Below, one piece after another: positions 1 through 9,500 of a stretch of 10,630 nt of DNA. The DNA lies in assembly GCA_026770575.1 (NCBI GenBank), contig MU657230.1, positions 41,948 through 52,577 on the forward strand. Reading direction: 5' to 3'. Below the pieces are notes generated by a model that saw nothing but the letters and a program-made list of their open reading frames with translations, was not told the DNA's origin and ran no database searches. How positions within the stretch are numbered: position 1 is the stretch's first letter; every line of letters starts with the position of its first letter. A program made the position numbers and the translations under genes. Origin of the DNA: Pelagophyceae sp. CCMP2097. Taxonomy: Eukaryota > Sar > Pelagophyceae.

Positions 1-160
1 ACCTGTGACCAAAAACTTCTTCTATGATGATTCCAATGAGGCTCCTGCTCGACCTCAACTCCCAATTTTAGCAATCGCATTAACCACCAATCGCTAAATC
101 GGCCGAGTTGCTGCCCTTTTCTTCCCAAAGGTGGAACCTCACGGATGGACCCGGCGACGG

Positions 161-183
161 ACAAACAAACAGACAGACAGACA
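161..183. repeat. ACAA/ACAG tetranucleotide microsatellite
   Basis: ACAAACAAACAGACAGACAG plus a further ACA: two units of one 4-bp word followed by three of a one-base variant. The short minus-strand frame reading SVCLFVC across it is just this repeat. Confidence 0.8.
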
Positions 184-211
184 TAATTGCCCCTGGTAAT
201 CCTTCAATCAA

Positions 212-274
212 AGGACCCGAAGGGCCCTTGCCGTAAACTGACGTTGAATAAACGGCAAGGACCCTTCGGGTCCT
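212..274. repeat. Strong 23-bp inverted repeat (hairpin) with AATAAA in the loop
   Basis: Arms 212-234 and 252-274 are complementary over 23 bases with one mismatch (a wobble G:T pair if transcribed). The loop is 17 bases (235-251). AATAAA lies at 247-252 and the right arm is followed by CAAAAAA. It could be a 3'-end signal of an upstream plus-strand gene, a 5'UTR structure of the present gene, or a miniature element; sequence alone does not decide. Confidence 0.75.
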
Positions 275-378
275 CAAAAAAGTGACCAGTAGACTTTCGG
301 CGAGCGCGAACCTCGTGTCGGAGCGCTTTGGAGGGCCGAAAGAGGCGCCGCACCGCGACGAGGCGCCGCACCACTTTC

Positions 379-551
379 ATGTGGCTTTTACTCCTCCTGC
401 CGGCCGTGGCCGGGTGGCGCGTGCAGCGGCCCTGGACGGAGCAGCAGTGGTGTTTGAGCGTGGTGGATCCCCACTACCCCATCAGCTACTCAAAATACGC
501 TACCCAGCCCTGGGAAAGGCAGGGGCAAAACTCCGATGCCCAAGACGTCCG
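379..551 (+). CDS. Exon 1: start codon and signal peptide
   Basis: Frame 1. The ATG at 379 begins MWLLLLLPAVAG followed by WRVQRPW, a short classical signal peptide with a Leu core and likely cleavage after AVAG. No other in-frame ATG lies just upstream. The rest is rich in Trp, Tyr and Gln (for example PHYPISYSKYATQPW). The exon ends with CG at 550-551, before a GTGCGT donor at 552. Joined to the G at 667 this makes an Arg codon and the reading ...AQDVR|HECAAFG..., phase 2. The transcription start cannot be located. Confidence 0.8.
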
Positions 552-3500
552 GTGCGTCGCATTACTCGAAAGGGCGGAGGCCGCACTCGGGAGACGCCGA
601 ATGCCGGACGCGGCTCCAGAGGCGGGCCCGCGGCGCGAGCCCCGCGCAAACGTCCAAACGCACTAGGCACGAGTGCGCCGCCTTTGGCGCCGAGTCCAAG
701 TGTCACGTCTGCGAGCGCATTGCTTGCGGGAACGGGTCGGAGGTGTGCGAGTATCAACTCCAGGGAGTGGCTTACCAAAATATGTCGACAAACATCCCGA
801 CGGCTTCAGATTCCCCCTGGGCCATCGGCGGCGCGCACCGGTTTGACTACGGTGGTGCGGCGCACGTGTGTGTCGTTACCAGCGGAGGCAACTGCACCTC
901 ACCTCTGGCCTCTGACCTCTCGACGTGCGCCACGCGGTGTTGGGGCGTCGGCGAGACCGGCCTCGAGCCCTCGCCTCTCCTCAGCCTCGACGCCGGCGCA
1001 AGGGCGCCGGTGACGGACGTCTGGGAGTACAAGGCGCGTGCAACGTCGCAGGGGTCGGTGTTTACGCTCGCCGGCGTCGCCAAGCGCGCTGGCTTCGTCG
1101 ACGGGCCGGCTTCAAGGGCGAGGTTCCGTTTTCCGTCGGGCGTCGCGATCGACGCGCTGCGCAACGTCTACATTGCCGACACTGGGAACCACGCGATTCG
1201 CGTCTTTGAGAATGCTTCGCAGCGCGTTCACACCTTGGCCGGTGCTCTCATCGGAGAGGCCGGCTCCGGCGATGGCCCCGCCGCCTCAGCGCGGTTCTCG
1301 GCGCCTCGCGGGCTGGCCCTGACTTACGAGCCCTTTGACCAGTGGGGCAAGCCGGAAGCGCTCGTGCTCTACGTCCGTTGCTGCGTCGTTGTTTCCGTTG
1401 CTGCGTCGTTGTCCCGCAGAGACCGTGGCATCGACTCCTTTTTCAGAGACCGGGCCGGCCACACCTTGGCCATCGGACCGCGGCTCCGTCTCGTCGGCGC
1501 GAGCACCGCTCTGCGTGTTGAAGCGTGTTGGCTACGAGGCCTGCCGGAGTCGTTCGAGGCGGCATGACGTAGGTCGCCGACACGGGCAACCACCGCATCC
1601 GCAAGATTCGGTTCGCCGGCCTCGGGCGAGACGCGGCCGTTGTGGAGTGAAGACGCGGCGCCACCGGAAATGAAAAGGCCAAAAAGGCCCCGAGACGGAC
1701 CTCAAGGGACCCCTTTGGAGGGCCCCTCGAATACGGACACTCGACCGGAAACGTGGACAGAGCCTTTGACAAAGGCTGCACGGAGCCGACGCGGCAAAAA
1801 GACGGACCCCCGGCGGATGTATGCCAAGGCGCTCGACGCAAAGTCTCAACGAAAAACGCTCCACGGTCCCACGGTCCCGTTCTACGGTCCCGTTCTACGG
1901 GGCCGGGAGACGGCCCCGTTCTACGGGCCCGTTCTACGGTCCCGTTGTACGGGCCCGTTCTACGGGCCCGTTCTACGGCCCCGTTCTACGGTCCCTCTGC
2001 GGCCGGGAGACGGCCCCGTTCTCCGGCCCTGCTCTATGGTCCCGTTGTACGGCCCTGGAGGCGGTCCCGTTGTACGGCCCGTTGTACGGTCCCGGGGACG
2101 GTCCGTCCGCGGTCTCGTTGTACGGTCCCGGTCGGCGGATTTTTACGGAGAGGTCTCCGCGTCACCCCGACGTGGCGCCTGGCGTCGAAAGTGGCCGCGT
2201 CCGTTGGGCCGGAGACGAAGCAAAGGTCCGGAGACGGGTTTGGAGACGGGTTTGGAGACGGGTTTGGAGGCGGGTGGATCTCCAGACGGGGGCCGAATGC
2301 TTCTCGACCGGTTTGGGGTCCGTTTGGTCGGACGGGCAACCCAGACAGGGGCACGGCACCCGAGACGGTCCCAGAAACAGGCCCGGTCGGCGTCGGGAGA
2401 CGGGGGAAGAGACGGGGGAAGAGACGGGGGAAGAGACGGGGGAAGAGACGAGGCCATCAAACGTTTCTTTTCAACGGTCCCTTTTCAACGGTCGCTTTGG
2501 ACGATGCCGAGGCGGTTCCGGAGGCGGTCCGAAGATGTGGCCCCGGAGAAACGGTCCGAAGATGTTGCCCCGGAGGCCACGGTCTCTCGACGATCCTGCG
2601 ACGGCCCTTTGGACGGCCCTCTGCCGCTTCGGAGACGGTCAGAAGTGCGGTCCGTTGGACGGCCCTTTGGACGGCCCTTTGGACGGCCCCTTTGGGCGGC
2701 CACGAGCCGCTTGCTTGGCCCCTTTGGAGGGTCCTTTCGGCGACGGCGTTTGGCGGCACGCGTTTGACCGAAACCGTGTTTCTCCGAAGAGGTGGTCCTT
2801 GAGGCTCTCCTTGAGCCCGGCTTTTCAACCTCGCCGAAACGGAGAAGACGGCAAAGCCGTCGCACAAAGCGCATCTTCCGGGAAAGGCGAATCCTGAAGA
2901 CGCGTCGTTGGACGCCCAATCCCCAAGACGAAGAAAGCGGACAAGCAAGTGCCTTTGGGCAATGAACAGAAAGGGACCCTCTCCGAAGAGCCCGTTTGCC
3001 CCGGAAAGTGGAACCTTTGACACCGCTCGAGACGGCGATGTATTGACCCAAGACGGGGCCGGAGACGGAGCCCCGTGCCTCCGGTCCTTGTCGACGGGCC
3101 CTTGCTCGGACCCCTACGCCTTGTTCACCGGGCCTCTCCTTCAGACCGCCAACGTGCTCTCTCGGCCTCGACGCGGCACAACAGGTGCTTCGCCGGCCGT
3201 TGCGGCGCCGGCTCGGCCACGTACGAGGCCACTTTGTCCGCGGCCCCGCCGGAACCGGGGTTTGCGGATGGGACAGCAAGTTGGGCCGCGTTCGACGGGC
3301 CTCGAGGTGCGTCGTGCATTCGAGAAATCCCGATGAATTCGGCCAGACTCGAGCCGAGGCTAGGCGTGGCGGTGCATTCGGCGAGCGGCGACGTCATCGT
3401 TGCGGACACGAACAATCACTTGATCCGCGTGGTGAACGCCACCGGCTCCGTCTTCACTCTCGCGGGCCACCTCGAGGCCCTCGGCTCCTCGCCCGGCTGC

Positions 3501-6500
3501 CCGCCGCCCTGTCTCGGCGGGGCCATGGGCGGCCGCGACGGCAACGTCTCTTTTGCCAAATTTTCCTCCCCGCAGCAAGTGGCCATCGACACCGTGGCCA
3601 CTGCCCATGCGCAGACGACTGGGTTCTACACCATCCTCGTCACCGAAGGCGCGCGGATCCGCCGCGTGGTGCCGGCGGCGGGGTTCTTCCACTCGAGGTG
3701 ATGAAACCTGCGTCGAGTGCCAAGACGTGGAGCCTCAAGGGCCTCTTTTGCCGTCGAGAGACCCGCCTCGGAGGGCACGGCAAAACTCGCCAAAACGCAC
3801 AAACCCGGCAAACGAGACGCGCGGGGTGAAAACCCGTCGCTCCTCGGACGGGCTCCGAATCAACGGCCCGTCTCGACGGCCCTTTCGAGGTCCATTCGAA
3901 ACGGCGCCTTGGGACGGCGCTTTGAGAAGGCCCCTTTCTTGGGTCGTTGGAAACGGCGCCTTGAGGACGGCCCCTCGAAACGGCCTCTCGACGGCCGTTG
4001 GAAACGGCCCCCGGACGGGGCTTCACCCAAAGGATTTGTTGGTCTGGACCGGTCCTCCTGGGGACCGGGCGCCTCAAAGCATCGTCGAAGAAAGGACGCC
4101 GAAAGTCGAGTGCGACGCCATTTTTCAGCGACTCTTTTCGGCGACGTGACACGATCGGGAGCCACACGGAACGGCTCAAAGGCCCCTCGGGGCCCTCTGC
4201 GAACCGGGCCCGCGGGTTGAGAGGGCGAACCCTGCCTCGACGGCGGGCTCCCGACGGCGGTTCGAGGGCCGGGTTGCTATGGTTTTTCTTGTTCATAGTG
4301 GGTTTTTCTTTTCCATAAATCCGCCGATGCATCAGGGCACTAGGTACGAGTTCGACGGCGGGATTCTCACAGAGGGCGGTCAAGTGTACACCGTCGCAGG
4401 CGGCCGAGGCCAGGGCCGCCGCGACGGTTCCGGGGACGAGGCGACGTTTGAGCAGCCGGCGGGCATCGTCAGCGCGCAGGATGGTCATGTCTACGTGGCG
4501 GACGCTTCTTCTTGCCGGTTGAGGCGGATCTCGCCGCCAAAGCTCAGCGTTTCAGACCTCTTTGCCACGTTTGGCTCGGCGCAAAAGGCGTGCTCCGCGC
4601 GCCTCGTCGACGTGGTGCGGCCCGACGGCTGCGCGGCGTACGAAGCGCCCGTGGGGTTCCGCGGCTTGAAAGTGACCGCCCGGCAAGGGCACGTCCACTA
4701 CAACGCGATGCAGCGATTCGAAAACGGGCCCGGCAAAGCAGAGGACTTTGGCCCGGAATTCGTCGGCCGATCTTCCAAGAGGTGCGTTGGGAGCCCGCCC
4801 CCGGACTCGTTGGACAAGCGAGCCTGGGAGACGGGCGAGAACCTGGCTCTCGACGATTTACAATATGCGCTCCACGACGATTCCGGCGCCGGCACCGCAC
4901 TCCGATTCAGATGCCCACCAGGCTGCGGCGAATGGGCGGTGGGCGCCGCGGTGGGGGCCGCGCCTGCGTCCTTTGCCGACGAGTCGGCGATTTGCGCGGC
5001 GGCCCTCTTTTCTGGCGCCATTGGCGACGAGGGCGGCCTCGTCACCGTCGACGTCGTGCACGGGGCGCGGTCGATTTCCGAAGAGGCCTGGACAAACGGG
5101 TTTCAAACCGCAGCCCCGCCTTTCGCTGCGCCCACCCTCAAGCCCACGACGGCTTCGGGGACGACGCCCGCGCCGACGGCGGTGCCGACTTTGAGCCCGG
5201 CGCCGACTCGCAACCCCACCGCGCTCCCGACGCCGGCCCCGTCGCCCGCGCCGACGGCGACGCCGAGGCCGTCCGCAACGCCGTCCAGTGCGCCTTCTCC
5301 GGTTTCGGCGAGACCGTCGATTTCGGCGAGACCGTCGAGCGCGCCGACGTCCGTCCCGACGTTGGCGCCCGCCGCCGCGCCTTCCTCAACGCCGACGGCC
5401 ACCCCCGCGCCGACTTCAACTGCGTCGGCGGCGCCATCGAGGGCGCCCACACGTCGGCCGACGGCTTTCCCGCCCGCCGTGCCGAAGAATGCATCGTTGG
5501 TGGCGACTTTCGCGTCGCTCTACGGCAGTTGGGCCTCAAACGGCCCCGACCTGGTGGAGCGCCTCTTCCGCGTCTCCGCGTACGAAGAGTCCGCACCCTG
5601 GGAGGTGCAGACCGTGGCCGGGAGCCCGGCGGCGCCGCTTTCCGACGCGTGCGGGTATCAAGACGGGTGGCCACCGCTCTCGGCTGCTTTTCACCAGCCG
5701 CAGGGCGTTGCGCTTTACCAAGGCGCCGCTGGGGCGTCGGATTTCGAAAGTTTAGTCGTGGCGGACTCTGCGAACCACGTGATCCGAGGCGTCACAGCAG
5801 TCTGTTCGCAACCCTGCGAGAACGGCGGCGCGTGCGTCGGTCCCGAAGCCTGCGCCTGCCAAAGCGGCTGGGCCGGGCACGACTGTTCCAGGCCGACGTG
5901 CCGGTCAACTTCCGTTTTTTGGGACAATGCATCCATTTCGTGCTCCACGGCCGCCAACGCGCTCTGCGTGGCGCCGAACCAATGTGCGTGCGCACCCGGC
6001 TGGGCCGGCGCCGCGTGTTCAACGGCGCTCTGCGTCCAGAGCTGCGGCTCGGGCGAGTGCGTGGCGCCGGACACTTGCGGCTGCGCGCCCGGGTGGTGCG
6101 CGGCCGGCGTCGCTCGCGAAAGAAAACCCGGAGCAGCCGCCCAAGGGGCAGACGAATCCCACGGGGCATTGTATCGGGGTCCCCGTCGCGAGTTTCCACT
6201 CGGGAGACGTTTGCTCGGAGACCTGCTTCCGAGCGGCACCTGCCACGGGCCCTTTCTCCAATTCCCAAAGTCGCACACGGCTGGCACGGGGGCCATTCGT
6301 GGGCAAGTTGGGGCACCGCGTATCCGGGTATTTGGAATTTGGACCTTTTCACCCATTGGGTCCATTCGGAACCTTGTACCGGGGAGCCAAGGAGCCAAAA
6401 CACGTTTTCGGGGACCACCCATGTCGACATGTCAAGCCTCTTCTCCGGGGCCTTGCGAGAACGTCGTTTGCAAGGCGCGTTGTCAGGACGGGGTCCCGGA

Positions 6501-9500
6501 GGCGTTGCGACGGCATCGGCACGTTGATGGTTCTGCAGTCCGTCGTTCGATGGTTCTGCAGTCCGTCGTTCGATGGTTCTGCAGTCCGTCGTTCGATGGT
6601 TCTGCAGTCCGTTGTTCGATGGTTCTGCAGTCCGTTGTGCCAAAGGGCCACTCTTTGCGCAGAAAACTTGTCCGGTGCGACGTTTCTACCGGGGGCGGGA
6701 CCCCCGCGACCGGGCCTTGGAGACCGAGTGACCTTGCCACCTTTTTCAAGGAACCCATGTCCAAGAACCCCATGTCCAAGAACCCCATGTCACAGCGTTC
6801 GGTGTCGCCGCGTTGTTTGTCTCACCGGGGACCCACAAGCGACGTCGTTCCAGCGACGTTGTCACCGCGACGATGCCGCTCGAGGTGCCAAGTCGCGGGG
6901 GCAGGAGTCGCACGAGGCTTTCGACCCTCTCTTCGGGTGCCTTTTTAGAGCGCGTCGTCGCATGGGGGCACTTGCCACGGAGAGTCGACCAAGGGTCGTA
7001 TGAGAAGCCAATTCGACCGGGGACCCTTTGGGACCTCGCCGAGGTGAGCTCGGAAGCAGTCGACGGGTTGATTGGAATTGGGTCCAAGTCGAAGTGGGAC
7101 TTTTCCCGGTTGTATGGAATTGGGGCCATGTCGGACCTCTCTGTCACTTTGGACCTTTGCACCGCGACGTTGGGGCGCGTTCCCGGGGCCGCGTCGCGCG
7201 TTCCCGGGGCCGTGTCTCGAAGAGTGCTTGGGGTCATATGAAAAGGCGGCTTCGAACAGTGGCAAGGCGCAGTTCCACCGCGAGCATCGTGTATCGGCTC
7301 GTTTCACCGCGACGCACCTGCACCGCCAGTGTGTCAGAGCGCTTCGTGTCTCAGAGCTCGTTGCCGCCTTGATCCGTTTTCCAAGTTCAGCGGCGTCAGT
7401 TCAGTTCGGGCGCACTTTGTCAAAAAGGGCCCTTTCCAAAAAGGGCGATTCGCTTCAAAGGACCGAAGAGGGCCCCTCAGGCAAGGGATGGCCTTGTGTC
7501 TGCCCGGAACCGGCGTTTGGCCACAACGGCGTCGGGAGCAGGGCCCCTTTTAGGTTCGACGGCAACTGCACCACTCCAGTCTGCCACCAGACGTGCGGCA
7601 ACGGCGGCAACTGCACGAACCCCGGCGAATGCACTTGTCCTCTCGAGTGGTCCGGCCACGACTGCCGCCGGCCGAACTGCGCGCAAGAGTGCTCCAACGG
7701 CGGCCAGTGCGTGGCCCCGAACACGTGCCAGTGCCCGCCGACGTGGCAGGGCATCGACTGCACGCTGCCCGTCTGCTCTCAGGGATTCTTCATACCGAGC
7801 CTCTCCGATGCGTGGCCGACGTATCGGCCCTGCGACTTTGGCGAGTGGTGCAACCAGACCAACGGCTTCGACTGCGGTCAGCCCGGCCGCGCGGGCGTGC
7901 CGCTCGAGGTGCCGTCGGGCGGCGCTTTTCGTCGGATCACGGGCCGCTCGAGGCGGCCGCTGCGGTGCGACGTGGTGGAGCTGCGGCCCAGCGCGGTTTC
8001 GCACTTTGGCCTCGCGCGGGCCGACAACTCGACGACGTTTCCGGCGAGGTACTCGCCCATGTCGCCTTACAACTGGCGGGCCGTGGGAAAGAAGTGGCGC
8101 GCCAACTCGGGGCCTCTTGACGGCGGCAGCGGCAAGACGCGGCCCTGGAACAGAAAAGCGGACCGCCAGGTGGCCTTTGTGGAGTGGGTCAACGTATCTT
8201 GCCGCGTCCGCCGGAAGACCTTTCCAGAGGCCCATGTTTAGACGACGGACGCTCGGTCGAAGACGGCCCGAATTCGAGACCCGAACCGACGCTCGTCTCC
8301 CTTGCTTGCCGACTTTTTGGCAATGCGAGCCGCCGTTTGACCGGCGTTGAATCCTTGCCATCGTTTGCACGTCTGCTCGATTGCCGTCGGGCGGTGCATT
8401 CAAATCCTCGAGGACGGCCCCCGATGGAAGGTCTGTACGGTCCTTGAAAGAGCGTCCTCGAGAAGAGGGCCGCCGAGAAGAGGAAGAGAGGGCCACCGAG
8501 AAGAGGGTCGTCGAGAAGAGGGCCACCGAGAAGAGGAAGAGAGGGCCACCGAGAAGAGGGTCGTCGAGAAGAGGGCCGCCGAGAAGAGGAAGAGAGGGCC
8601 ACGGAGAAGAGAGGGTCATCTCGAGGGTCACGGAGAAGAGGGGCGGCGCATCGAGTTTGGCCCAAAGACGGTCCGAACGCACGCTCCCGCGGAATGTGCG
8701 ATGGAGCGCCCCATTACGGCCCTCAAGAACGGCGCGTCCTCCCGAATGGAGCGTCTGTACTGCCACAAGGTGATGCGGCGCGTCTCTTCTCCGGCCGAAT
8801 GCCCTAGACCGTCTTCTCACCGGCTCTGCGGCGTCGATTCGAGGGCATCGGAGCGACGGGCTCTTTGTCCGGCGTCGTGTCCCTTGAGCCGGGCCCCGCG
8901 CGATTTGAGGGGCCAATCCCGCGGCGAGATGGTCCCCGGGTCGTGAAGAGACGTCGACCTTGCTCTTGGACCCTATTTTCGAAAATGCCGCTCCTGCCTC
9001 GAACGTTGATCAACCCCGCTGGGATTCGAAAACGGCCCATGGGCCCGAATGCACAGAGGTCCCTCTGCGACCGAGTCCCACGACATTGCCTCAAAGCACC
9101 AAAAGCCAAAAGCCAAATTCCAAAATGCCAAAACGGCGGCAATGGCACAATCTCAACCTCGGCGGATTGCATCCTCGGTGCATCATTTTCGAAACAATTA
9201 GCCGAATTGGGATCCCATCTTTCAAGATGCGCCGTCGGTGAGATTTCGACACGCCCGTGGATCTTGGCTCTTGGCTTTTGGGCCTTCGGACTTTGGCAAT
9301 CGAGTGGCTGGAGAGACGCCCAAGCATCTCGGGCCCGAATAGGGGCGGAGACGGTTGCCCGTCCCAAGGTCTTTTCGCATTGCCCCGACGACGCCCGAAT
9401 CCGACGGCGCCTCTTTGGCGTATGGGCGCCGTCGGCGGCAGGACGTGTGTTTTTCGAGCGGCCAACATCGCCAAGAGGGTCAAAGGCTGGTTGGAAAAAC

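Larger units (their letters stand above)
1..378. other. Upstream non-coding region of the gene
   Basis: No coding block is supported. It holds the microsatellite, the hairpin and a 13-bp direct repeat (GAGGCGCCGCACC at 342-354 and 360-372) just before the start codon. The first 110 bases are visibly more AT-rich than the rest of the window. No TATA box or initiator can be called. Confidence 0.5.
1647..3184 (+). other. Intron 3 (1538 nt), minisatellite-rich
   Basis: GTGAAG...CAACAG followed by G, phase 2. It is packed with GC-rich 12- and 13-bp arrays listed separately. Very long stretches lack stops in all three forward frames, yet the translations are Arg/Pro/Gly-rich and show no domain. 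The NHL blades on both sides join when it is removed. The last 300 bases show no clear repeat or gene. Confidence 0.72.
6096..7553 (+). other. Intron 6 (1458 nt)
   Basis: GTGCGC...CTTTTAG followed by G, phase 2. It splits an EGF repeat at its conserved Trp, which is rebuilt by splicing. The frame 1 read-through to 6948 is not a continuation: after CAPGW it loses all EGF spacing and runs into repeats (23-bp array, 15-bp array, 21-bp duplication). Other parts of the intron show nothing recognisable. Confidence 0.82.

Noticed and set aside
282..1013. Long plus-strand open frame overlapping exon 1 and 2 in another frame
   Set aside because: Begins at GTG, Arg/Ala/Pro-rich, no domain; a shadow of the GC-rich coding frame.
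1459..1470. CACACCTTGGCC inside intron 2 matching the VHTLAG coding segment at 1229, as a decayed NHL blade
   Set aside because: Only about 12 bases match and the surrounding translation has no further NHL features; chance in GC-rich sequence is likely.
2397..2456. G-rich array or 12-bp arrays as a CRISPR array
   Set aside because: Units are directly adjacent, 12 bp long, with no unique spacers, in a eukaryotic intron.
1640..2897. Three overlapping plus-strand frames of 349-375 codons as repeat-protein genes
   Set aside because: Open only because of 12/13-bp repeats; all frames are similarly open, and NHL blades join when the region is spliced out.
5103..5450. Minus-strand frame rich in Val/Gly/Ala
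   Set aside because: Complement of the Pro/Thr linker codons; a composition shadow.
5736..5755. Extra short intron ending TTTAG before LVVADSANHV
   Set aside because: No suitable in-frame donor at a plausible distance, and NHL blade 6 reads well without splicing.
6096..6948. Frame 1 continuation of exon 6 as coding sequence
   Set aside because: EGF spacing is lost right after CAPGW and is restored only by joining to 7554.
7477..8916. 479-codon minus-strand open frame
   Set aside because: Antisense to exon 7 and the purine array. Its repeated Leu/Ser/Pro-rich part is only the complement of the array, while the plus strand has clear EGF spacing.
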